Source: JAXDBV01 sp034678415 (lineage in GTDB: Bacteria > Bacteroidota > Bacteroidia > Bacteroidales > VadinHA17). From it: a stretch of 17,806 bases of DNA. A model generated the notes under the pieces. The model did no database searches. It had not been told where the DNA came from and worked only from the letters and a program-made list of their open reading frames with translations. Shown piece after piece: positions 1 through 7,333 of the stretch. Location: positions 1 through 17,806 of the forward strand of contig JAXDBV010000329.1 in NCBI GenBank assembly GCA_034678415.1, read 5' to 3'. Position numbers and translations under genes: made by a program. Positions within the stretch are counted from its first letter, which is position 1. Every line of letters begins with the position of its first letter.

Positions 1-2045
1 GTGGTCAGCAGGCTCCCGTTGGATTCAAGAAGAAAACCTGACCACTTCAGACGGGTGTTCAGACGATGGTTCATTCCGTTGTAGACATTGCCGCGGTCGA
101 GATATTCGGCCCGGTAGGAAAGAAAGACACGATCAGATTTTCTATAACTTACTCCTGCACCTGCCGTATGTTCGGTAGCGGCGGGTAAAAGATCAGGCAC
201 GTTCCAGTCCCTTTCATATTCTGCTTCACGGTACCGTTCCACCGCTTCAAAATTCTTTTGTACCAGCTGATACGACAAGTTGATCCTTAGATGGTTGTTG
301 GCTGTGTCGGCCTGCAAGATATCCTGGATGATCCATCCTTTCACCGCAATTCCTGTATTATCGCCCTGATGCAGGGATGAAAAAGTATTCAGGTCGTTTT
401 TGCTCAAGGCCAGTTCGAAAAAGCTGTCGGGGCCCCGTCCTGCTGAAAAACGTCCGCCAAGGGTTACCATCTGTTTCTTTTTCGGTGTGATCAGCTGTAC
501 CACCGGCTCATAGTCCCCCTGACTTACTCCATTTTCAGGAGCGACCCAACCGAATACTTTGCCGTTGGCCGAAGAAAGAAGTAGCCGGTAATTTCCTCTG
601 TTCTCGCCAATAAAGGAGAATCCTACCTTGTATCTTGCACTGTCGGGATGGGTGGAATAAACATATATATCCCGGTAATAAATACTGTTCACCAGTGTGT
701 CAACCTTCTTATACAGTACCAGGTTGTTTGTATACCCGATCTCCTCAACGTTGGGTACGACAGCCCGGGTCAGCGAATCACCGATGGTGGACAAAAACTC
801 TTTCTGTTCAGGGCTCAGCTCCTGCTGTATATTCTGGTTCTTGCTGTCATGCTCCGAAAAAATGTTCAGCCAGAACCGCCCCCGCTCAAGACTGAACGTG
901 TTCGATTGGGTGATCATGAAACGTGCATAGCTCTTTTCCGAGTATTCAAATTCCACCAGTATACGTTTATCCTTGGTGACGGGCTGGCGTGTGGTAAAGG
1001 TGATCTCTGCCAGGTTGTAATCGATCACATAATCATTGTCCTGTCCCCTGCGCAATAATTTCCCGTCTATGTATACTCTTTCACTACCTGCCAGTACAAT
1101 GATCACGAATTCATTCCCGTCTCCTTTCAGTTTATAGGGTCCTTGGTTGCCTTCCTGGCCCATGAACTGGTTGCGCGAATACTTTCCTTTTGAAACGGCA
1201 CCGCTCAGCGTTCCCGTATACTGTGCCATATTGTCTCCCGGTGTGACAAGACGGATCATTCCCCCCTGGACTTTCTTGTTTAGTCGCATAAAATATCCTT
1301 CACCTGCGGTGCTCACCTCAAAGTCGCCAAAATTCAGCTGGACGGTCTCGCCGTTGAGTTGAATGAATACCCTGTCAAAATCCTGGATCTGTTGGGAATA
1401 GCCGTCGGGTTGAATGGGAATGGAATTATCGGTAATAGCGGCCAGTATATTTATGGAAGGCCCGATCTTCCCCGAGAGTTGCAGGTTGAAACTTGAATTG
1501 ACCGACATATCCTGGTTGTTACCAACGGTAATCCCTCTCAGCAGGCTCCCCTGGCTCTCCAGCTGGTCACCGGTCAGCAAACCCCCGTTCATCCTTGTAT
1601 CAGCCGGCGTTCCGAACGGGTCGGTTCTCTTTTCATAGGGAATAAGCAGGAGGGTCTTATTTTTATGATAGAGTGGTTGTGAAAACGGGTAGGGGAAGGA
1701 GCGGTAAACAAGGTGTATCTCTTTCCCGTGCATGGAAAAAGGATATTTCCACACCAGGAGAGCTTTCGGATAATCAATAATAAATAAGGTGTCATTCAGT
1801 ATGTTTCCCGTACGGTCTGACACGATCAATGATCCCGGTATAATACTGAGGCTGTCGATCATCACTGTATCTTCGGTTATGACCATGGTCTTGCGGATCA
1901 GGCTTCCGGGTTCCTGGGCCCGGCCGCAGATAATGAAGGATAGTAATCCCAGGTATAGGACAACCTGCCGTTTCAATATACCTTCATATTGGTAATACAC
2001 ATGTAAGAAACGTAAAAAAACCAGAATGTTAGATAACAGGAACAT
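1..2045 (-). CDS. Large exported Bacteroidota-type envelope protein, 3' end beyond window
   Basis: An uninterrupted minus-strand frame of about 681 codons runs off the left edge, so the C-terminus is missing. From the ATG at 2045, residues 25-44 (KRQVVLYLGLLSFIICGRAQ) form a good signal peptide core and cleavage region. This sits unusually deep, so the true start may be the in-frame TTG at 1976 (AAGG about 7 bases upstream), which would place that peptide at the N-terminus. The mature part is rich in alternating polar/hydrophobic beta segments. A block at residues 170-230 (RGITVGNNQD, NSSFNLQLSGKI, AAITDNSIPIQPDG, QDFDRVFIQL) and one at 319-370 (GSERVYIDGKLLRRG, DYVIDYNLAEITFT, ILVEFEY) resemble, from memory, modules of large Bacteroidota outer-membrane proteins of the SprA/Sov kind. 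That resemblance is unverified. The gene diverges from waaA. Function is unknown; an outer-membrane or secreted location is inferred from the signal peptide and beta-rich composition. Confidence 0.8.
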   Translation of the reverse strand, partial: MFLLSNILVFLRFLHVYYQYEGILKRQVVLYLGLLSFIICGRAQEPGSLIRKTMVITEDTVMIDSLSIIPGSLIVSDRTGNILNDTLFIIDYPKALLVWKYPFSMHGKEIHLVYRSFPYPFSQPLYHKNKTLLLIPYEKRTDPFGTPADTRMNGGLLTGDQLESQGSLLRGITVGNNQDMSVNSSFNLQLSGKIGPSINILAAITDNSIPIQPDGYSQQIQDFDRVFIQLNGETVQLNFGDFEVSTAGEGYFMRLNKKVQGGMIRLVTPGDNMAQYTGTLSGAVSKGKYSRNQFMGQEGNQGPYKLKGDGNEFVIIVLAGSERVYIDGKLLRRGQDNDYVIDYNLAEITFTTRQPVTKDKRILVEFEYSEKSYARFMITQSNTFSLERGRFWLNIFSEHDSKNQNIQQELSPEQKEFLSTIGDSLTRAVVPNVEEIGYTNNLVLYKKVDTLVNSIYYRDIYVYSTHPDSARYKVGFSFIGENRGNYRLLLSSANGKVFGWVAPENGVSQGDYEPVVQLITPKKKQMVTLGGRFSAGRGPDSFFELALSKNDLNTFSSLHQGDNTGIAVKGWIIQDILQADTANNHLRINLSYQLVQKNFEAVERYREAEYERDWNVPDLLPAATEHTAGAGVSYRKSDRVFLSYRAEYLDRGNVYNGMNHRLNTRLKWSGFLLESNGSLLT

Positions 2046-2123
2046 AGAAAATGAACCGGCCGGAAGACGGGAGTCACGGCATAATTATTTCTTTTGTATT
2101 AAATTAGGTGCAAATTCTGGAGG

Positions 2124-3353
2124 ATGAAACTACTATACCGGATCGTTCTTGACCTGTACTTCCTCATTATTGTATTTTCGTCACTATTCAATAAGAAGGC
2201 ACGCACATGGTTGTTTGGCCGCGTGAACATCTTCGGTCAGATCAGCCATAAAATCAGACCGGATGAAAAGATCATCTGGTTCCATTGCGCCTCTCTCGGG
2301 GAATTTGAGCAGGGGCGTCCCGTGATTGAAAGAATAAGAGAACTCAGGAAGGACTGGAAGGTGCTGATTACCTTTTTCTCTCCTTCCGGCTACGAGATCA
2401 GGAAAGACTACCCGCAGGCCGACTATGTATTCTACCTCCCGCTGGATTTTAAAAGAAACGCCAGGAAATTCATCAATCTGGTGAATCCTGCGATCGCTGT
2501 GTTCATCAAGTATGAGTTCTGGTATAACTATATCTCCGAACTCGACAGGAGGGGCATCCCGGTTTATGGAATCTCAACCGTGTTCCGTGACGGACAGCTA
2601 TTCTTCAGGTGGTATGGGAAACCCTACAAGAAAATACTGTTTCATTTCACCCATTTCTTTGTCCAGGATGAACATTCCCGGGAACTGCTGGAAGGTATCG
2701 GTTATCATAACGTCACCGTTGCGGGTGACACCCGCTTTGACAGGGTCCGCTGTATCGCCTCCCGGGCAGCAGATATTCCCGTCGCAAACAACTTCGCCGG
2801 GGAGCAATGGGTTGTGGTTGCCGGTAGCACATGGAAAGAAGACGAGGATCTCCTGATCCCTCTCATAAATACAATCCCGAGCCTACGCTGGATGATCGCT
2901 CCCCATGAGATCAATGAAGGACACCTGGAACGGCTCGAAAAATCCATCAAACGCCCTGCAATAAGGTTCTCAGCAGCAACACTCCGGCCGGTGAACAACC
3001 ACGAGGTGCTGATCATTGATAATGTGGGGATGTTATCGTCACTCTACAGGTATGGAAAAATAGCATATATAGGGGGAGGATTTGGCAGGGGTATACACAA
3101 CATACTTGAGGCGGCTGTATACGGCATACCGGTATTATTCGGCCCTAACTATAAAAAATTCAGGGAAGCCCTCGACCTGATATCCCTGGGTGGTGCATTT
3201 CCTGTTCATAACTCTGTTGAAATCTCTTCCGTTATCAAACGTTTTATAGATGACAATCAGATACTTGTTACTTCCGGAAACGTTTGCATGAATTATGTTA
3301 ATAACTCCGTCGGAGCTACCGCAAAAATTGTTGAAAAGTTAATGAAGAGCTGA
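2124..3353 (+). CDS. waaA: 3-deoxy-D-manno-octulosonic acid (Kdo) transferase
   Basis: This is a GT30-family glycosyltransferase that moves Kdo from CMP-Kdo to lipid A precursor at the cytoplasmic face of the inner membrane, an early step of LPS core assembly. The 409-residue length fits the family. Residues 5-22 are a hydrophobic N-terminal anchor. HCASLGEFEQGRP (54-66) contains Glu60, at the position of the family's catalytic glutamate. The motifs SPSGY (86-90), YLPLD (104-108), GDTRFDRV (201-208) and VVAGSTWKEDE (231-241) follow. The donor-binding region is GGGFGRGIHNILEAAVYG (317-334) plus FGPNY (339-343). GGAGG lies directly against the ATG, too close for normal Shine-Dalgarno use. No consensus promoter is obvious; TTCTTTTG at 2089-2096 differs at one fixed position from TAnnTTTG. 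The gene diverges from the exported protein at 1-2045 and is about 190 bases from the receptor gene downstream. Confidence 0.96.
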   Translation: MKLLYRIVLDLYFLIIVFSSLFNKKARTWLFGRVNIFGQISHKIRPDEKIIWFHCASLGEFEQGRPVIERIRELRKDWKVLITFFSPSGYEIRKDYPQADYVFYLPLDFKRNARKFINLVNPAIAVFIKYEFWYNYISELDRRGIPVYGISTVFRDGQLFFRWYGKPYKKILFHFTHFFVQDEHSRELLEGIGYHNVTVAGDTRFDRVRCIASRAADIPVANNFAGEQWVVVAGSTWKEDEDLLIPLINTIPSLRWMIAPHEINEGHLERLEKSIKRPAIRFSAATLRPVNNHEVLIIDNVGMLSSLYRYGKIAYIGGGFGRGIHNILEAAVYGIPVLFGPNYKKFREALDLISLGGAFPVHNSVEISSVIKRFIDDNQILVTSGNVCMNYVNNSVGATAKIVEKLMKS

Positions 3354-3452
3354 AATTTGCCCGATTGAGATTTTGAATATCTTTCCAGCCTGTTTCTTTA
3401 TCCTCTTCATTTTACGTTTTTATTTGAATACTAGTGAATTGTAATTTGGCAG

Positions 3453-3462
3453 ACTGATCAGT
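3453..3462. repeat. 10-bp palindrome ahead of the receptor gene
   Basis: ACTGATCAGT is a perfect palindrome, followed closely by the direct repeat GATCTGATCTG. It lies about 85 bases before the receptor start and about 20 bases before a weak -7 candidate (3484-3491). It could be an operator, but a palindrome this short can arise by chance. Confidence 0.25.
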
Positions 3463-3544
3463 ATGATCTGATCTGTATATGTATATATTTCCTCCGGTAT
3501 AAAATAAGACATCAGAATAATAACCCGTTTTAACCTATAATCTT

Positions 3545-6500
3545 ATGAAACACCTTTTCAAACACTCCGTTATTGTCGGAATCATTCTGCTGATGCCCTT
3601 TGTCGTGGTTGCACAGGGCAGCACAACCTCATCCATGAATGGCCGTATTATTGATGCCGGTGGTCAACCCCTGCCCGGCGCAACAATACTCGCCGTTCAT
3701 ACTCCATCGGGAACACAGTACGGCGGCATTGCCAATGCGGAAGGATATTACACCATTCAGGGTATGCGCCCGGGCGGACCGTATACCATTGAGGTATCTT
3801 TTGTTGGTTACAACAAGAAGAGATTTACCGATGTGCAGCTCTTCCTGGGGGTAGCCTTCATCCTAAATACTGACCTGGTCGAAAGCACGGCGGAAATTGA
3901 AGAAGTTGTTGTTGTGGGTGCCAGGCCTTCTGCTTTCAGTGCCGAGAAAACAGGTATCTCCACCAATATCAGTAACCGGCAGTTATCATCTCTCCCGACC
4001 ATCACCAGAAGCATCAACGACTTTATACGGTTATCCCCCCTCTTTGGCGGGAGTAATACCTTTGCAGGACGTGACGGTCGCTTCAACAACATCGTTGTCG
4101 ACGGATCAAATTTTAACAATAATTTTGGTCTGAGCAGTGACAACATGCCCGGTGGTGATGCCGAACCGATATCACTGGATGCCATTGAAGAGATACAGGT
4201 GGCCGTGGCCCCCTTCGATGTGCGCCAGGCCAACTTCACCGGTGCAGGCATCAATGCCATCACCAAAAGCGGTACCAATAATTTCTCCGCCTCTGTCTAT
4301 ACCTTTTACCGTGACCAGTCTTTCAACGGCATCAGGGTACGTGATGTGGAGCTGGCTGAACCGGCCAAAACAGCAACAAAGGTGTACGGAGGTCGTATTG
4401 GTGGCCCGATCATTAAAAACAAGTTGTTCTTCTTTGTGAACGGTGAGTATGAAAAATCGTCGGTGCCCGGGATGGAATGGTTAGCCAGCCGGCCTGGTCT
4501 CTCAGGATCAAACGTTAGCCGCGTACCGGCGGAATCCCTCTCAACATTCTCGAACCTGTTGAAGGAAAATTTCGGATACGAAACAGGGCCCTTTGAGAAA
4601 TATGAAAACTTCGCCGTGGAAAACTATAAAATCATCGCCCGCCTCGACTGGAACATCAGCAGGAATCACAAGTTCAGCCTCCGGTACAACACAGTGCACA
4701 ATACCAATGACCAGATCGTCAACGGAAGAAGTGCCCCCAACCCGAGGGCAGCAGCAAATCGTACCAGCGATATGGCAATGTCATTCCGAAATTCCAACTA
4801 CGGGTTCCTGAATACCGTCAACTCCCTGTCGGCCGAACTGCGCAGTAATGTCTCCAACAAGTTCTCAAACCAGTTGCTGGGTACTTTCACCTCCATTATT
4901 GACACACGTACATCTCCCTCCAGTATATTCCCCTTCATCGATATCTGGGATGGAGCCAATAATGCATACATGAGCGCAGGATATGAACTCTTTACCTATA
5001 ATAATAATGTGGAGAATAATGTCTATTCCATTACGGACAATTTCACTTATTACCTCGGAAGGCACACCATAACGGCAGGGGCATCCTTTGAGTACCTCAC
5101 CTTCGGCAATTCCTATATGAGGTATGGTACAAGCTATTATCGTTTTGCCAGCCTTCAGGCATTTATCAATCACCTGGAAGATCCGGTACTGTATCATCCC
5201 ATTGCATTCGGGATCACCTATTCATTTGACCCTGAAAATAATAAACCCATTGCGGAACTGGACTTCGGTCAGCTCTCAGCCTACCTGCAGGATGAATACA
5301 ACATGCTGGATAACCTGAAGCTGACCTATGGCTTGCGCGTGGACAAGCCCCTCTACCTGAACGAACTGACCAGCAATCCGGTGGTCGATACTCTGAAATT
5401 CCTCAACGGTGAGAAAGTGAATACCGGTACCTGGCCTGAATCAAACCTTTTAATTTCCCCCAGGGTTGGATTCATATGGGATGTCATGGGAGATAACTCA
5501 CTGAAGGTACGCGGCGGTACGGGTCTTTTCACCGGCCGCCTGCCGTTTGTATGGTTTACTAATATGCCCACCAACGCCGGTATGCTGCAGAATACCGTGG
5601 AGCTGACATCCGCCGCCACCCTCGATTCCATCGTGTTCAGCAAGGATCCCTTTGCCAACATGAACGGCACAAACTGGAACGGTACCACCCGCATACATGA
5701 ACCCTTATTCCCTGCCACTGCCGGGCAAAAAGCTCCTTCCTCCATTGCCGGGATCGATCCGGATTTTAAGATGCCGATGGTATGGAGAACAAGCATTGCT
5801 GCCGATGTCAAACTGCCCCTCGACATGAGCCTTACAGTGGAAGGAATGTATACCAAGGATATCAACGCGATCGTCCAGAGAAATGCCAACATGAATGATC
5901 CGGCCGATGTGACACCGGCCGGGGATGATAACAGGCCCCAGTGGGTGAATGACAATAATGTCAGAAGGGTGGTACCTGGCGTGTCCGAGGCCATGGTACT
6001 CGACAATACCGACCAGGGCTACAGCTGGGCATTCACCACCCAGCTTGATTTCCCCATCATCCGTAATTTCAACGGTATGATTGCCTATACCGCGATGATG
6101 GCCAAGGATATCACAGGGAATCCCGGATCACAGGCCGCTTCGGCCTGGTCGAACAATCTCTCCGTACGCGGTCAGAATGACCTCGATCTCAGCTACTCAC
6201 AGTACCTTACCCCTCACCGCCTGATCGGATCATTGTCCTACCGGGTTGAATATGCCAAAATGCTGGCAACAACCGTCTCCGTTTTCTATTCCGGGTATAA
6301 CGACGGGAACTTTTCCTACCGCTACTCCAATGATTTTAACCTGGATGGCGTAAACGGTGACCTGCTGTATGTCCCCAGGAAAAAAGACGAAATCGTGTTT
6401 ACCGATATCACTAACAGCAACGGATCCATTCGGCATACCGCAGAAGCACAGGCAAAAGCATTCTGGGCATACATAAACCAGGATAAATATCTGAGTAAAC

Positions 6501-6874
6501 ATAAAGGAGAATACGCTCAACGGAACGCAGTGTTCTACCCATGGTATAACCGGTTTGATGTTAAGATCCTGCAGGATATCTTCATCAATGTGGCGGGTAA
6601 GAAAAATACCCTGCAGTTCAGTTGCGATATTCTCAATGCGGGGAACCTGCTGAATTCGAACTGGGGTGTTAGAAAAAAACTAGTCTACAGCGACGGATCC
6701 ATCCTGACACTTCACACTGACAAAAATGGCAATCCCATCCTGACATCAACGGGCGCCTACCAGTTCAAAATGGCGGAAGTGAGCAACAGGCTCCGCACAG
6801 CAACGTTCGAAGACCTGCAGTCAACCCTATCAACCTGGGGAATTCAGATCGGCATCAGGTATATCTTCAACTGA
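3545..6874 (+). CDS. TonB-dependent outer-membrane receptor, Oar-like, with carboxypeptidase-regulatory-like N-terminal domain
   Basis: The 1109-residue product has a signal peptide (1-23, cleavage after VVA). A carboxypeptidase-regulatory-like beta domain follows at about 31-112 (GRIIDAGGQPLPGATILA, EGYYTIQGM, VSFVGYNKK). Next is a TonB-box-like stretch IEEVVVVG (118-125), then a plug domain at about 138-245 (FIRLSPLF, FAGRDGRFNNIVVDGS, DAIEEIQVAVAPFDVRQANFTGAGINAITKSG). The remainder is a long beta-barrel ending in IRYIFN. The plug signature DVRQANFTGAGINAITKSGTN is typical of the Oar-like branch, not of SusC. Consistent with this, no SusD-type lipoprotein gene follows; an intrinsic terminator does. 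It should sit in the outer membrane and import a ligand using TonB-ExbBD energy, but the substrate cannot be told from sequence. TATATTTC (3484-3491) is a one-mismatch -7 element about 50 bases before the ATG. I am sure of the family and unsure of the role. Confidence 0.92.
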   Translation: MKHLFKHSVIVGIILLMPFVVVAQGSTTSSMNGRIIDAGGQPLPGATILAVHTPSGTQYGGIANAEGYYTIQGMRPGGPYTIEVSFVGYNKKRFTDVQLFLGVAFILNTDLVESTAEIEEVVVVGARPSAFSAEKTGISTNISNRQLSSLPTITRSINDFIRLSPLFGGSNTFAGRDGRFNNIVVDGSNFNNNFGLSSDNMPGGDAEPISLDAIEEIQVAVAPFDVRQANFTGAGINAITKSGTNNFSASVYTFYRDQSFNGIRVRDVELAEPAKTATKVYGGRIGGPIIKNKLFFFVNGEYEKSSVPGMEWLASRPGLSGSNVSRVPAESLSTFSNLLKENFGYETGPFEKYENFAVENYKIIARLDWNISRNHKFSLRYNTVHNTNDQIVNGRSAPNPRAAANRTSDMAMSFRNSNYGFLNTVNSLSAELRSNVSNKFSNQLLGTFTSIIDTRTSPSSIFPFIDIWDGANNAYMSAGYELFTYNNNVENNVYSITDNFTYYLGRHTITAGASFEYLTFGNSYMRYGTSYYRFASLQAFINHLEDPVLYHPIAFGITYSFDPENNKPIAELDFGQLSAYLQDEYNMLDNLKLTYGLRVDKPLYLNELTSNPVVDTLKFLNGEKVNTGTWPESNLLISPRVGFIWDVMGDNSLKVRGGTGLFTGRLPFVWFTNMPTNAGMLQNTVELTSAATLDSIVFSKDPFANMNGTNWNGTTRIHEPLFPATAGQKAPSSIAGIDPDFKMPMVWRTSIAADVKLPLDMSLTVEGMYTKDINAIVQRNANMNDPADVTPAGDDNRPQWVNDNNVRRVVPGVSEAMVLDNTDQGYSWAFTTQLDFPIIRNFNGMIAYTAMMAKDITGNPGSQAASAWSNNLSVRGQNDLDLSYSQYLTPHRLIGSLSYRVEYAKMLATTVSVFYSGYNDGNFSYRYSNDFNLDGVNGDLLYVPRKKDEIVFTDITNSNGSIRHTAEAQAKAFWAYINQDKYLSKHKGEYAQRNAVFYPWYNRFDVKILQDIFINVAGKKNTLQFSCDILNAGNLLNSNWGVRKKLVYSDGSILTLHTDKNGNPILTSTGAYQFKMAEVSNRLRTATFEDLQSTLSTWGIQIGIRYIFN

Positions 6875-6911
6875 TCCTGGTCGAATCCGGTAATTGCCGG
6901 AAGGAGAAAAG

Positions 6912-6944
6912 AGCTTGATCCCTGACAGGACAAGCTTTTTTTTT
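6912..6944 (+). terminator. Intrinsic terminator of the TonB-dependent receptor gene
   Basis: AGCTTG (6912-6917) pairs with CAAGCT (6931-6936). TCC/GGA extends the stem inward past one bulged A around a short loop, and a run of nine T follows (6936-6944). It starts about 38 bases after the receptor stop codon, a normal position, and implies a single-gene transcript. Confidence 0.85.
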
Positions 6945-6973
6945 GCCGGTTTCATTCATGGGCTGTACCTTTG
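6942..6973 (+). promoter_or_regulatory. Bacteroidota-type promoter of nrdJ or of a leader RNA
   Basis: TTTG (6942-6945) and TACCTTTG (6966-6973) are separated by 20 bases. These are exact matches to the Bacteroidota -33 (TTTG) and -7 (TAnnTTTG) elements at about the usual spacing. The -33 element is built from the end of the receptor terminator U-tract. Transcription would begin near 6980, giving nrdJ a leader of roughly 350 bases. I found no exact TAnnTTTG closer to nrdJ. Confidence 0.6.
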
Positions 6974-6979
6974 TTTATG

Positions 6980-7110
6980 GTTATCGGGAAGCACCCATCC
7001 TTCTCCGGATGAGCTTGCGTTCATCACAAATTACCGGTACCGGTCCTTTTCATCCGGGCTCAGACCGAAGGCGGGAGCCTTCCGGTCATCCACCGTTGAA
7101 AGCAAAGGAT
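6980..7110 (+). ncRNA. Candidate structured leader or small RNA upstream of nrdJ
   Basis: This GC-rich block follows the promoter at 6942-6973 and stands out from the AT-rich DNA after it. Visible pairings are as follows. TCCGGATGA (7004-7012) pairs with TCATCCGGG (7050-7058), 9 bp with one wobble. ACCG (7033-7036) pairs with CGGT (7041-7044). GACCGAAGGC (7063-7072) pairs with GCCTTCCGGTC (7077-7087), 10 bp with one bulge, capped by GGGA, a GNRA-type tetraloop. A competing hairpin CATCC/GGATG (6996-7000 with 7007-7011) excludes the first pairing, so two folds are possible. The cobalamin riboswitch consensus is not visible. The block may be a cis-regulatory leader of the B12-dependent reductase or an independent small RNA. 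Function is inferred only from position and foldability. Confidence 0.4.
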
Positions 7111-7333
7111 AAATTACGTAATTAATTTCATAATAAATTGTTATTCAATGAAATAAAACATAGGTTGAAAACTCGGATTATTTGTTGATAAATACAAAAT
7201 GATACCTGTTGTACACGGGTAATCCAATTTTTAAATTGCAATTCCTGATTATTCGAGGACCCCAAAATCTATCTGACAAGTAAACAAACGTTTAGCGTAA
7301 GGACTGAAGGATCACTGTTCAAAAAAAGTATCA
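7111..7333. other. AT-rich gene-free leader segment before nrdJ
   Basis: No credible coding frame is seen. It contains the palindrome AATTACGTAATT (7112-7123), an AT-only hairpin ATTTCAT/ATGAAAT (7125-7131 with 7148-7154) and a small inverted repeat TAAAC/GTTTA near 7280-7300. No exact TAnnTTTG, NrdR-like box or Shine-Dalgarno sequence was found. It probably forms the 3' half of the nrdJ 5' untranslated region. Confidence 0.5.

Noticed and set aside
6950..7110. Classic cobalamin riboswitch upstream of nrdJ
   Set aside because: Expected from the B12 dependence, but I could not find the GCCACTG element or the typical B12 box on the plus strand; only unrelated stems were seen.
6894..7125. Two overlapping plus-strand frames of 60-72 codons
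   Set aside because: One starts inside the receptor's downstream region and runs through the terminator hairpin and promoter; neither resembles a protein family, and the second starts in the terminator U-tract area.
7111..7333. NrdR boxes before nrdJ
   Set aside because: No pair of ACACTATAT-like repeats was found.
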